A DNA stretch of 64,000 bases from Juglans regia (GCF_001411555.2 NC_049910.1:32769150-32833149), one strand, 5' to 3'. Shown: positions 47,597 through 59,168, counted from the first letter of the stretch. The notes: a model not told the origin generated them from the letters alone. Numbers and translations: made by a program.

Positions 47597-49279
47597 CACT
47601 ACAACAAATTAGCTTTTTTTGTGCGAGTGTTTTTGTCGCAATTTGTCAATATTTTTGCCAGAAATGAATTTTTCCCACAACTTCAAGTCATAGCTGCCTC
47701 TACAGAAATAAGTGGCAATGTATAGTGCTTAAATCCGCAAACAAAATGGATGTTGAAAATACTTTTATTTATGGAAATTTTTCTCATCGCTTAATTGGCA
47801 TTAGAAAAAGTAAAAGATTTTTCTAACGATTTCTTTGTCGCTGGAAAAAGTAAACCATAATATTGAGAGGTTTGGTAAGATATGTCTATTTGCAGCGATT
47901 TTAATAGTTGCAAATACTCAACTGCCACCAAAACTTATTTCTGGTCGCAAATACTTATCTGTGGTGATTAAAATCGCTGTAAATGGACATTTATGAAATA
48001 AGAAAAGACATATTAGTAAAATAGTCTCACAACTTTATACCCTTACCTAAAACACATCAAGAATGTGAAGAATATATTACAAATACACTAAGCTCATAGA
48101 TAAATAAACAATGAAAAATAGTACAATAACTGAAATAGACCCTGTAAATCTCAGCCGACCTCTCCATAGTATACTTTTTAATAAGCAGCTAGTGATTCAT
48201 AATGAGAAGATATTGGAATACAAACAACAATTTCTAGGTAGTTTGAAAAGAAAGGGAAAAAAATAAATAAGCACAAGTACTAAACTATGAAAAAATATGT
48301 ACTGAATGAGTAAAAGAGCAAAAGGAGAAACATCTAAGTAACAAACCAAATTCACTTGAGTAGAGTTGAAAGCAAAAGAATCCCAAAAATCATTAAGTAT
48401 AACATAAGTAGTATGGGTTAGCCTGAAAAGTTAGCCTAACACACACAGAGTTCACCTAATAGTTTTCTGCTACCAGACATCTAAACCACGTCCAATAAAG
48501 TTAAGATATTAGCTTTAGAATCAGTAATCCTTAAGCCTTATTGAAGGAAAAACAATAAATAAATCAAAATAAAAAAGTCACATTTCAATGCCATAGTCTA
48601 TCTAATACCTTAGCATTCTCTCCAAATTCTTTCTTGAAGAATTTGATTGAACCAAGGCTGCAAACATCATCGGTCATTAGAATGTCGATGTTAACCCAAA
48701 CATTGGCTGCTAGGGACTGAACATTGAGAGAAGCACAAGAAGCCACTAATATGATCCAAAGTAGTTGAGTAGAAAAATAATAATGATAAACAAATAATAA
48801 TGAAAGAATAGAAAAACCAACCCACTATAAAAAAAGAAAAAAAAAGAAAAAGAAAACACGCGCGCACATACACATACAGAGAGAGGGAGCTCCCTAGCAA
48901 AGAGTAGATGCTCCGAAGAGCACAAATGTTAAAAAGTACCAAGTTCTACTGAACTTCAATGGAAAATAACTGCATTAGAAGATGACATACCCACCTCGTA
49001 ATTGAGTTGTGCTCCTAACTGAAGATATGTTTCAAAGAATGTAAAAGGTTTTAACTTATATTAGTGTGATTAAAATTTCTGTTAAAGGACAATTTCTTTA
49101 ACAAGTTGAGTAACACTTGTCAAGTTTCAATCTTGAGCTATAATTAATTTTATACCAATTTGAAGAGTCTCTCTCAATACAAGAAATTGATAAGAAGCCA
49201 TTCCATATTAGGAAAATAAACATATTCCATTCCCTTCTTGTCAAATAACTCGGTTAATCTATCATGAGTTCTTGTAGTG
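47597..49279. mobile_element. CACTA element (right end uncertain)
   Basis: Starts CACTACAACAAATTAGC. The first ~400 bp hold CACTA-type subterminal motifs (GCAATTTGTCAA, GTCGCAAATACTTA, TCGCTGTAAATG). A candidate right end is ...GAGTTCTTGTAGTG at 49279, inverted with respect to the left CACTACAA, but the flanking triplets (TCT and GAA) do not match and no right subterminal repeats are obvious. The left end is firm and the right end is tentative. Confidence 0.55.
48609..48716 (-). pseudogene. Possible captured exon, 36 codons, unknown gene
   Basis: Within the CACTA element the minus strand has TTCTCTCAATGTTCAG at the 5' border and GCTAAG|GTATTAG at the 3' border. They enclose a 108 nt segment that is open in phase 0 and has normal composition ('NIDILMTDDVCSLGSIKFF'). 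It looks like an internal exon of a host gene picked up by the element. I do not recognise the source. Confidence 0.45.
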
Positions 49280-50066
49280 GAAAAAAAATTAGCCTTTACC
49301 AAATCTAAAAGTACTAGCTAACTGTACTCAAACTAAAACCAATATACAGATCATGAGTAGAAAGGCTTAAATGTGCTGCGTGTAGAAGATAAAGTCATAT
49401 ATGAACAATGTCATGAGCCAGAAAAGTAAAACTAGAAAAGCTTACAAGTGCATTTTACCACATTGACTAAGTATACATACGTGGGAATCTCTAGGCCTAC
49501 AAATTCGAGACAACGAAAAACTGGAAAGAATTACTCTGAACACAAATTAGAGCAACTCCATATATACCTTGATTACTCGCTTGCCCACCTTGATCCCTCT
49601 CATTTTCCCACTTTGATTGCTAGCTACCGACCATGTGGATGTAGCATTATTAAATATTACGAGACAAGATTTAACTCCATGATGGTAGATAACAGCTACA
49701 ACATTACAGATCCCATATGCCAAGAAAAAATAAAATCACAAAATCAAGATAGGGAGAAAAAAAAAAGGGATTAGAAGCTGCCAGCTTAACAAAGATCTAA
49801 CTACCATTAACAATTCAATATAAAGTCATAACCAAAAGAATCCAATCACAAAGATCTGATCAGAGCCATGTACGCATTTAAATGAAATGAAGAGATCATG
49901 CATGCATGCATCTAGTTCCTGATCCAACACTGCAAATCCATAATCACAAGCCAACTCAAGCAAATCAATCGAATCTTAACCCAAGTCTTCTGCACAGACC
50001 CATGATCTCTAATTAGGAACTAGAAATTGCTCTACGTGGAGAAAATCTTGATCAAGTACGTACGTT
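49280..50066. other. Spacer left of the young copia
   Basis: No gene with a recognisable product. An open stretch of 108 codons (49448-49774) has no family features. CATGCATGCATGCATC occurs near 49900. Confidence 0.5.
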
Positions 50067-50071
50067 CAACC

Positions 50072-50348
50072 TGTTGAGACTACCAGAAAAGAATTCTCCA
50101 CTACCTCTTGACACGGATTCTCCACAACAGAATGCGTACTGCACAGACATCTGCAGAGTTGGCTAAACGTGAATATTCTTCTGTTAGTTAGTTACGATTG
50201 TAATGAGCTGTAAATCGTATTTCCTTATTTTATACTTCATTTCTTTTGTATATATATATTAGTTGACAGTATACGAAAATATATGAGAATGGATTCCAAC
50301 TTTGGACATTTTCTTCCTTTGTTTTCTTCTGCTGCGTAATCTTCTTCA
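50072..50348 (+). repeat. 5' LTR of young copia
   Basis: 277 bp, TGTTGAGACTACC...ATCTTCTTCA, directly followed by the primer-binding site. TATA-like TATATATATATTAG is at about 50250. Confidence 0.95.
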
Positions 50349-50363
50349 TGGTATCAAAGAGCC

Positions 50364-51125
50364 ATGAGCACTAATTCATCCTCATCTTCCAATACTTCAC
50401 CAGAGCAAAACATGAAAAACCGAAACCCCCCAAACCCTGAATCCAACCCCCATCATCCTGCAAGTCCTTATTTCATCCAACCTGGTGAAGGAGCTTCTTC
50501 TCTATTAGTTCCAGAGCTGTTGACGACAGAAAACTATGTCACCTGGGCACGGACCATGCGTCGAGCTCTCAATATAAAAAACAAACTTGGTTTCATCGAC
50601 GGTAAAATTACTAAACCCACTAATACATTTGACTCTCTTTTTACTCCATAGGAAAGATGTAATGATATGATAATTGCTTGGATTCAACATTCTGTAAGTA
50701 TCGAGCACAAACCAACCATTGCACATGCTGACAATGCTGCCACTGTATGGCATGATCTTTGTGAACGTTTTTCTATTCAAAATGCACCACACATTTTTCA
50801 GCTTCGGAAAGCAGTTTCTGCTTTGATCCAAGATGATGATTCTGTGAGTATTTATTACAATAAACTCAAAGGATATCGGGATGAACTAGAAATATATGAA
50901 CCAATGCCTCTATGTACATGTGGTTCTGTTAAGATCCTGGTAGATTACCACTACCGGAGTAAGGTTATGCAATTCTTAATGGGGATTCATGATTCATATG
51001 ATAATATTTGAGCTCAAATCCTTCTTTATGATCCTCTTCCACCACTCAATCGCGTTCTTTCCTTAGTACAACAGGAAGAGAGGCGTCGGCAACTGCATTC
51101 CCTCCCACTTTCCACACTCGTTGCA
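50364..51125 (+). pseudogene. Copia gag, N-terminal part (in-frame stops)
   Basis: Starts MSTNSSSSSN; UBN2/retrotran-gag-like with 'LLTTENYVTWARTMRRAL' and 'NKLGFIDGKI'. The frame is broken by TAG at about 50649 and TGA at about 51009, with coding sense continuing across both. The element therefore cannot make full-length Gag. Confidence 0.85.
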
Positions 51126-52867
51126 ATGATTACTAAAGGACCAGATCAGAGATTCCATCCAAACACATGGAGAGACAAACCTTTTTGTTCACATTGCAAT
51201 ATTTCTGGCCACTCCTTGGAACGATGCTTCAAGGCCAATCCTGGTCTCCCGGTTTGCTTACATTGTCACATTCCTGGACACAACAAAGAGAAGTGCTACA
51301 AACTTCATGGATTCCCTCCTGGACACAAAAATTCCTACAAAAACAGACAAGTTGCCAATCATGTTTCTTTTGAACAGGAACAAGTCATCAATACTCCAGT
51401 CATTACTCAAGAACAATATAGTTGTTTAATTGCCTTGCTCCAAACACAGCCACCTGAAGCACACGTCCCTACTGCAAATCAAGTTCAAATGACCTCTACT
51501 TCTCTAGATGTCCCTCCCATGTCTGGTATAAACATATGTTTTTCTGCACATTCACACATTGCTGCACAACATGTTGCTGCACCATGGATTATTGACACTG
51601 GAGCTACAAATCATATGATTTGTAGCCCACGGTTCTTTACTCACATCACTACTACAGTTTCAAATGCAGTTAGATTACTGCCTCAGCCACTCATGTTGGA
51701 GATGTTCGACTATCAGAAACTCTAACTCTAAAAAATGTGTTTTGTCTTCCCACGTTTTCCTTTAACCTTATCTCTGCCGAGTCTTTGGCTCAAACCTCCA
51801 ATTGTTGTCTAATTTTTTTTTCTAACTCATGTTATATTCAGGACCTTTCCTCTTGGACGACGATTGGGCAGGGTAAAGTGAAGGACGGCCTCTACCATTT
51901 TCAACATCAGAAAAGTTCACCCAATGCTTTAACTTCTCACCTTCAAACCTTGCTTCATTTTACTTTTGCTAATACTGCTGCTACTACAAATTTTGATGAT
52001 TTTACTTTATGGCATTATCGGCTAGGACATAACTCCTTGACTGAGCATGTTTTGAAAGAAGTTTATGACATTTGTGATAGACCTAAAGCTCATAACATAT
52101 TTCTTTGTGATATTTGCCCACTTGCAAAACAACATAAATTGCCCTTTCCAAACACTGAGAGCAAAGCCACAAGGCCTTTTGACCTGATTTCAGTAGACAT
52201 CTGGGGTCCCAATAATACTCAAGCTCACGATGGATTTAAATATTTTCTCACTATCGTAGATCAATTTACAAGATCTACATGGATTTACATGTTAAAGGCC
52301 AAATCAGAGGCACGTATTGCTCTCCAAAACTTTTGCTCTCTTATTGAAAATCAATTTGAAACTAAAATAAAAATTGTTCGAACCGATAATGGGGGTGAAT
52401 TTCAAATGCCAATATTTTATCAAACAAAAGGGATCCATCATCAACTTACTTGTGTTGCCACCCCTCAACAGAATGCTTTAGCCGAACGTAAACATCAACA
52501 TATTTTAAATGTGGCAAGGGCCTTAAAGTTTCAATCTGGTTTGCCCATAAAGTATTGGAATGAATTTGTCATAACAGCAGTATATTTGATCAATCGCACA
52601 CCCACTCCCAACCTTGATTATAAATCTCCAATTGAGATCTTATATCAAGTCAAACCTACATACTCTCATCTTCGAATATTTGGCAGTTTGTGCTTTGCTT
52701 CTACACTTAGTTATGCTAGAACTAAGTTTGAACCTAGGGCTCGAAAATGTGTGTTCTTAGGCTACCCATACAGTGTAAAACGATACAAGCTGCTCGACTT
52801 GTCCACCAACCAGATTTTCATTTCACGAGGTGTGGTATTTCATGAAGCCATCTTTCCCTTAAAATAA
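51126..52867 (+). pseudogene. Copia zinc knuckles, protease and integrase (frameshifted)
   Basis: Two CCHC knuckles (CSHCNISGHSLERC and CLHCHIPGHNKEKC), then the aspartic protease motif in 'WIIDTGATNHM'. A small deletion near 51680 shifts the frame between protease and the pre-integrase domain. From 51737 the integrase is open: 'LWHYRLGHNS', the zinc-binding C-x2-C ('LCDICPLAKQ'), and catalytic D, D, E in 'VDIWGPN', 'RTDNGGEF' and 'ALAERKHQ'. It ends at TAA 52865-52867, where an intact polyprotein would read on. Confidence 0.9.
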
Positions 52868-54754
52868 CCACATCATACCAATACAGATTTTGTATTTTCT
52901 CAAAGACAACCTGAAAACCATACTGAGAATATTGAAATAAACACATCTCTTGAAAATTCTGCTCCCTCAACCGAAACCTTCACTCCCCTTCTCAATCTTG
53001 AAGAGCAAAATCATGTTCCTATCCCTTCTTCATCTTCTGATTTTACTCCTCATCAGAACATTCTCTGCAGGTCAAATAGAACTCGAAGAGCACCTGCCTA
53101 CCTACAGGATTTCGATTGCCAACAGGTTGCTACACTCGACCCTTCTCAGTCAAAATCCGAGACTCAAGGTTCATGCCTCTTCAATGCTGAAGGTTCAAAA
53201 GTATCTTTTCCTTTATCTGCTTCACTCTCTTATAAATCTCTTTCACATGCTTTCAAGGCCTTCACTACTTCTATCTCTTTACACACTGAACCAACTTCCT
53301 ACGCCCAAGCCATTCAAGAACCTGTTTGGTGTAAGGCAATGAAACAAGAACTAGATGCACTTGAAAATAATGGAACTTGGACTATCGTTGACCTGCCTTC
53401 TGACAAAAAAACAATTGATTGCAAATGGGTCTACAAGTACAAATTTAAGGCGGATGGGACCATCGAGCGAGCTAAGGCTCGCTTGGTTGCAAAATGATTT
53501 ACGCAACGAGAGGGGATTGATTTTCATGACACCTTCTCACCTGTTGCTAAGTTAGTATCTATACGTTGTCTCATTGCAGTAGCAGCAATTAAAGGATGGG
53601 ATCTTCAACAGTTGGACGTGAACAACGCTTTCCTTTATGGAGACCTTGATGAAGAAATATACATGTGCTTACCTCCTGGTCATCCATCCTCAAGCTTGAA
53701 CAAAGTGTGCCGATTACAAAAAAGCATCTATGGTCTAAAACAAGCTTCGAGGCAGTGGAATGCCAAGCTTTCATCTTCCTTAATTGAATTTGGATTTGTT
53801 CAATCGAAGGCAGATTACACTATGTACACCAAGGCTACAACCACATCATTCATAGCACTTCTTGTCTACGTAGACGATATAATCCTAATGAGTTCCGATC
53901 CTCAATCCACTTCCGATGTCAAAGGATTCTTGGAAACAAAATTTAAGATCAAAGATCTTGGAAGTCTTAAATATTTTCTTGGTATTGAGGTGGGGCGCAC
54001 AAAAGGAGGTATCCAACTTTGCCAAAGAAAGTATGCTTTAGACATACTTTCTGAAACTAGATTGTTAGCAGCAAAGCCATCTAATTTGCCTATGGAGCCA
54101 AATGTCAAACTTAGTAAAGATGAAGGGGAATTGTTCAAAGACCCAGCACTATATCGACGATTGATTGGCAAGCTACTCTATCTCACCAACACACGGCCAG
54201 ATTTAAGCCAAAGTGTGCACCTATTAAGCCAGTTCATGGAGACTCCCCGTGATCCTCATTTTAATGCACTTCTCAAAATTATCAGATATGTAAAAGGAAC
54301 TCCAGGGCAAGGACTTTTCTTTCCTGCGAATTCGAAGATGGAACTTGCAGCATACTCGGATGCAAGCTGGGCCAATTGTCCTGATACGAGGCGTTCTACA
54401 ACTGGATTTTGTGTCTTCATCGGCAGATCACTTGTGTCATGGAAATAAAAAAAACAGACTACTGTATCCAGATCATCTGCGGAATCCGAGTATAGAGCTA
54501 TGGCTTCAGTGGTTTGTGAACTCACATGGAAGATATTTTCTTGCTGATATGAAAATATTAATCTTAAATCCTGCAACTTTATATTGTGATAACTTGGCGG
54601 CAATTCACATTGCTGCAAATCCAGTTTTTCACGAGCGAACAAAGCATATTGAATTAGATTGTCATCTAATTCGTGATAAGATCACAGAAGGACAAGTAGT
54701 CACAGCTCATGTTTTTTCTCATTCTCAGTTGGCTGACTTGTTCACTAAGCCTCT
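52868..54754 (+). pseudogene. Copia reverse transcriptase and RNase H (in-frame stops)
   Basis: Reverse transcriptase begins around 53330 ('MKQELDALENNGTW'), is cut by TGA at about 53495, and is then open from 53612 with 'QLDVNNAFLYGDLDEE', the catalytic YVDD ('LLVYVDDIILMS') and 'GLKQASRQWN'. RNase H follows ('[19 protein letters not shown]'), with a stop at 54446-54448, then '[13 protein letters not shown]' and '[20 protein letters not shown]' in other frames, to 'DLFTKPL' at about 54753, where the TRIM has inserted. Confidence 0.92.
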
Positions 54755-55201
54755 TGTAACGCCCCAATGGAAGACCCAAACCATATGGCCCATACTCTAA
54801 AAGGACTAGTCAATGATATAATTGGAGTCCCATTGGAACCTTATAAAGAGCAAGAACTTCTCATTCCCAAGCAATGTGGGATCTCATACACCACCTACAC
54901 TTATCCATATCATATGGGGTACCACAATCTACCATCCTTAAATTCTCGAACGTCCTCGTCGGGTCTGTCCATTGTAGGTGGCATGGCTCAAGTCCCAAAT
55001 TTCTGGTTGGGATAATTTCTGATACCATTTGTAACGCCCCAATGGAAGGCCCAAACCACATGGCCCATACTCCAAAAGGACTAGTCAATGATACAATTGG
55101 AGCCCCATTGGAACCTTATAAAGAGCAAGAACTTCTCCTTCCCAAGTAATGTGAGATCTCATATACTACCTACATTTATCCATATCATATGGGGTATCAC
55201 A
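54755..55201 (-). mobile_element. TRIM (miniature terminal-repeat retrotransposon), 447 bp
   Basis: Two 172 bp direct repeats, 54755-54926 and 55030-55201, start TGTAACGCCCCAATGG and end TATCACA or TACCACA on the plus strand. Between them are 103 bp with no coding. On the minus strand TGGTATCAGA (primer-binding site) directly follows the right repeat, and a purine-rich GAATTTAAGGATGGTAGA precedes the left repeat, so the element lies on the minus strand. The target duplication is not clean (CCTCT against CGCCT). Confidence 0.88.
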
Positions 55202-55280
55202 CGCCTACACTCACCTGCCTTCACACATCATTTATCCAAGATGGGAGTAATTAACATATACTCTCCATCTTGCGGGGGGA

Positions 55281-55541
55281 TGTTGAGACTACTAGAAAAG
55301 AATTCTCCACTACCTCTTGACACGGATTCTCCACAACAGAATGCGTACTGCACAGACATCTGCAAAGTTGGCTAAACGTGAATATTCTTCTGTTAGTTAG
55401 TTATGATTGTAATGAGCTGTAAATCATATTTTCTTATTTTATACTTCATTTCTTTTGTGTATATATATATTAGTTGACAGTATACGCAAATATATGAGAA
55501 TGAATTCCAACTTTGGACATTTTCTTCCTCTGTTTTCTTCT
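55281..55541 (+). repeat. 3' LTR of young copia, part 1
   Basis: 261 bp matching the 5' LTR from its first base, interrupted after TTTTCTTCT by CACTACAACA. The last 18 bp of the LTR are at 59146-59163 (GCTGCATAATCTTCTTCA). Confidence 0.95.
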
Positions 55542-56881
55542 CACTACAACATATACTACTTTTTGCCAAGAGGAACTATGGTAAAAAAAAATATATACTT
55601 GGTGACAAAAAATTTTTTCTCACCAAATTGATCCGTCACAGCTTGGTGGCATATAACTGGTGAAGTAAGTCTCTTTTTTCACCAAAAGTTTAATTCTTGA
55701 CAAAAAAATATTTTTCTCCACAACATTAATGGCGGAGAAAACATATAAAATTTCGTGACAAATAGTACTAGATGGGGGAAATATATATTTTTCACAAAGT
55801 ATTTTGTCAAAAATACTTATTTATGAAGAAATTTTATCGTGGGAAATAATTACTTCCGGCAAAAAAAAGTATTTGCCACAAGTTTCATTCGCGGCAAATG
55901 CTAAGAGATTTCAGAAAAAAAAAAAAAAACAATTGTCAAATAAAAAAAGACTGAGCAAAAAATAATCATAACAAATAGTCTGATAGAGGCTATAATTATT
56001 ATATCCGAACCAATGACAGATTATAACTAACCCAAACAACTACATTTAATTAAAATTTGTTTATAATTAAACTATATTTAATTTAATTAATCAATGAAAA
56101 AATGCATAAGTTTTCTAACCTAAGCCCCAAATCAAAGTTATGATGATGCAACTACACAGTTTAAATGTGACAATATTGAACACAAAAAAATCTAAAAGCA
56201 TACTAGGAGTAATTGTTTCTTGACTATATGGCACACCTGAGAACATATTAGATGGACATTGGGGGAATTGGTTGGTAATGAAAATCTCACACTTGGATTC
56301 AGTTATATAACTAGTTTGCAGGTTAAAATGATGGTAAAAATGCTAATGAATTCCTTTCTATAATTGATTCAAAGGTGCTAACAATAGGCTTGAAAATATA
56401 AATATTCTATGAAACAAAAGATCACACTTAGAATTATATTTTATATGGAGCTGGGCAAGTTTGATTTCATGCGTTTTCAATATACCCCATTAGCTAGCTT
56501 TACAGAACCAAGTTTTTTATTTTTAAGGTAATCAAGAAGTTTTACTTATAAGAGAAGGCCAAGTCCAAGTACACATGAATTATACATGAGAACAGAACCA
56601 AGTATTTTATAAGAAAATGAAAGATCAAAAGCAGAGAATCAGGTATAAAGCCTGTTTACCTTGCCCCCTAACTCGTATAATGAAAGATGACAATAAATTT
56701 AACCGTGCCCTCTAACTCTTATACTGAAAGATGATATTATTACTGCCACCGCCAGTGTAAAGCAAATAATAGCACTTGGAAATACAATAATGTAAGATGT
56801 TTAAAAGTAACGAAAAGTGACCAAGCAACCCAAATGATGAATTGAATAAGTTCATCCTGAGATATTTTTCACCCTAGTTAC

Positions 56882-56926
56882 CTTCAATGGGACACCATTA
56901 ACCTCCATGTCAACATACAACATAAC
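56882..56926 (-). pseudogene. Captured DDI1 exon (retropepsin-like domain start)
   Basis: A 45 nt segment between TTTCAG and a GTAACT donor. It encodes VMLYVDMEVNGVPLK, the start of the aspartic-protease-like domain of plant DNA-damage-inducible protein 1. It stops just before the catalytic DSGA part of that domain, which is absent. Confidence 0.7.
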
Positions 56927-57030
56927 CTGAAATACAGAGCCATAGGGTAAAAGTGAAGGTATTTATGCAAAATTATATCAAATAAATGGAGATTTATGAT
57001 AATAAAATTGTAAATGATGATTTTTATTAC

Positions 57031-57115
57031 CCTGTTATAAACTTCTGCAAACTTTTTGTTACCAAGTCTAGGAGACCCAAAGTTATACATAGTCAAAGCA
57101 ATTGCCCCACACCTC
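57031..57115 (-). pseudogene. Captured class 3 lipase exon
   Basis: Minus-strand segment that encodes ALTMYNFGSPRLGNKKFAEVYNR, matching the conserved 'T-NFGSPRVGN--FA' region of plant lipase class 3 (Lipase_3) proteins. A GTAATA donor follows and AG acceptors precede. The GXSXG nucleophile region, normally encoded upstream, is not present. It lies between the two DDI1-derived exons. Confidence 0.72.
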
Positions 57116-57566
57116 CTTATACACACAAAAAAAAAAAAAAAGGAAAAGGAAAATAGATAGTTAAGTTTCATTGCAATTACTCTCAAAACTCACTACATTA
57201 AAAATTACTACAAATGCATAAGTACTAATTTTACTAGGATCAAGTAATCTCTATCAACATAGCTTGATCATTCAACTTAATTATCAATATCTTGTAATGC
57301 TACATATCAAGCCAAACCCTAAATATATGAGCTAGGAGCTACATGTTCAAACCACTAAAACAAAGTTTGGAAAATCTGTACACACACATGGTTTGAAACA
57401 TAATATTCTTCTAATTATTCTAAGAAATCATAGCTTACTTTAGTTCAATAGCTACTAGAAAAACTACCAAATATGATGAAACTATCACAACGAATCAGTT
57501 GAGAGGAAGCATTTTATGCATTGTCACTAGAAAAACTATCACATATGATGAAATAATAAAACTGAC

Positions 57567-57632
57567 CTGGTGAATGGCAGCTTCAATTTTCTTTTGTGCT
57601 TCAACATCAAAAGCATCTGCATAAAGAAGGGC
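57567..57632 (-). pseudogene. Captured DDI1 exon (region before the retropepsin-like domain)
   Basis: A 66 nt segment between GATATAG and CAG|GTCAGT. It encodes ALLYADAFDVEAQKKIEAAI followed by HQ, matching the 'DPFDVEAQKKIEAAIRQ' region upstream of the protease-like domain of plant DDI1. The DDI1 exon that normally follows is missing. Confidence 0.72.
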
Positions 57633-58084
57633 CTATATCACAAGATAAAACAAACATATATATCAGTTCCTTACCTATAAAAAAGTACTAAAAATAAAAA
57701 CTTAAAGGATTTCTAGAAGCTTCTCCATCTACTAATCGCCAACAACTTAAATTGCTCTTGTTAGAACTTACAAATATATTTTTTTTCTAATCTAGCTTAC
57801 AATTTCAAGAGCTTGATCACACTGCATTGAGAGAATAAAATTTATGCCACTATGAGAGCTTAACTAAAGCAAAACAGAAACAGATCCTTCACGAATAATA
57901 TTATAGTGAAAGACTCGCAATAATATTAGTCTAAAATAAACATATCGAAAATAATGTTATATTTTGATTAACATATCAAAATAAACACATTGTGCTAAGG
58001 GCTAAGACAATACGAAGCAGTGGCAAAAAATGTGGAATTGAACACAATGGTAGAAAAAATGCTCACCCTAATGTTAAATCTCTT

Positions 58085-58555
58085 CTTTATCTGCGTACAG
58101 AAAAAGTCCAAATATGCTCCATGTTCATCAAAAAATCTGTACTAGGGACAACTGCAACATCAAATACACTGTCACCCACAAGAGTAATAAAACTATGAAT
58201 AAGTAAACAACAAAGAAAGAGAGAAAATAGAGAAGAGAAAGAGGGAAAACAGAGAAATCCGAGAGAGAGAGAGAGAGGTGAGGCCAGATTCGGGAAAAAG
58301 GAAAGAGATCCGCGTGGGGGCTGGAGGAGAAGGAGGGGGTGGCCGTCGAGGTGAGGTGACGGTGACGTGGGCGGCAGCGAAGGCGGCACTGGGCAACGGC
58401 AACCATGGGAAACTTGAGAGAAAAGAAGCTACGGGAAGAAGAGGGAGGGGGAGATCGGCGTCCGCTGGAGGGTAGGAGGAGGAGGTGGCCGGTGAGGTGG
58501 GGTTGTTGGCGACGGGTTGTGCGCGTCAGACGCTTCAGCGAGAAGTGGGATTAGG

Positions 58556-58611
<56 letters not shown>

Positions 58612-58635
58612 CGGGGAGGGGAGGGGGGAGATGGC
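58085..58635 (-). other. GC-rich leader-like block in the CACTA element
   Basis: On the minus strand a pyrimidine-rich, GC-rich block begins with a (CT)n run (plus (GA)n at about 58556-58605) and reads into an open stretch ending near 58087. Possible acceptor ATTCATAG precedes 'TVYLMLQ'/'SVFDVAVVPSTDF'. It may be a captured promoter/first-exon region that would start a chimeric transcript through the lipase and DDI1 exons. No family recognised. Confidence 0.35.
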
Positions 58636-59145
58636 TAAAGGGAAAGGAATTCCTGAGTTTAAATTGTATTATCTTTTGCGGCGATCTTAACTCGCCGCAA
58701 AAACTAGAAACTATTGCCGCAAAAGATCCCTAGAATAAAAAAATATTTTAAATAAGTTTATTTATGATGATAAGTAGTAGTTGTAAAAAGCCAATAACCT
58801 CGTCGCAAAAATTAATATTCCACTAGAGAACAATATTTGTGGTATGATTATTTGCGGCAAGAAAACATCGCCGCAAAAAGTTAGTTATTTTGTTGTAAAA
58901 AACTATTTACCCATGAAAGGAACACATTTTTTATAAGTTTATTTGCGGCGACTTTTTATCATAAAAAAAAAGCATTTATTTCGTCACAAAAATAGTTTTT
59001 CCCACAACGTTTTACTGGCCGATGTGATTCCGTGATAAAAGGCTTTTGTTTTTTTTTTCACGAGCACTTTTCGTGTCATCAAGACACTATTTACCACGAT
59101 CGTATATCATGGAAAAAGAATTGGTGAGAAAAGCCCGCATTTGTT

Positions 59146-59163
59146 GCTGCATAATCTTCTTCA
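59146..59163 (+). repeat. 3' LTR of young copia, last 18 bp
   Basis: GCTGCATAATCTTCTTCA completes the LTR split by the CACTA insertion and is followed by the CAACC target duplication. Confidence 0.9.
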
Positions 59164-59168
59164 CAACC

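Larger units (their letters stand above)
55542..59145. mobile_element. CACTA element, 3.6 kb, nested in the copia 3' LTR and carrying host exons
   Basis: The left end is CACTACAACATATACTAC. The right end reads (reverse strand) CAACAAATGCGGGCTTTTCTC and lacks the outermost CACTA bases and the target copy, so about 9 bp seem deleted at the right junction. Subterminal repeats are plentiful on both sides (GGTGACAAAAA, TCACCAAA, TTGCGGCGA, CGCCGCAAAAA). No CACTA transposase was recognised, so it is non-autonomous. The interior holds exon-like pieces of at least two host genes on the minus strand. Confidence 0.9.
50072..59163 (+). mobile_element. Young Ty1/copia retrotransposon with nested TRIM and CACTA insertions
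   Basis: The 5' LTR is 50072-50348. The primer-binding site TGGTATCAAAGAGCC starts at 50349. Gag-pol follows, then a TRIM (54755-55201), the polypurine tract TTGCGGGGGGA and the 3' LTR, which is split into 55281-55541 and 59146-59163 by a CACTA element. The target duplication CAACC lies at 50067-50071 and 59164-59168, which proves where the true 3' end is. The two LTRs differ at about nine sites plus one 2 bp indel by eye. The original element was about 5 kb. It is inactive because of stops and shifts in gag-pol. Confidence 0.95.

Noticed and set aside
49264..49279. TTCTTGTAGTG as the firm right end of the first CACTA element
   Set aside because: Flanking triplets do not match the left side and right subterminal repeats are not evident; kept only as tentative.
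58087..58733. Open frames around the (GA)n block in the CACTA element
   Set aside because: Low-complexity and GC-driven; kept only as a leader-like region.
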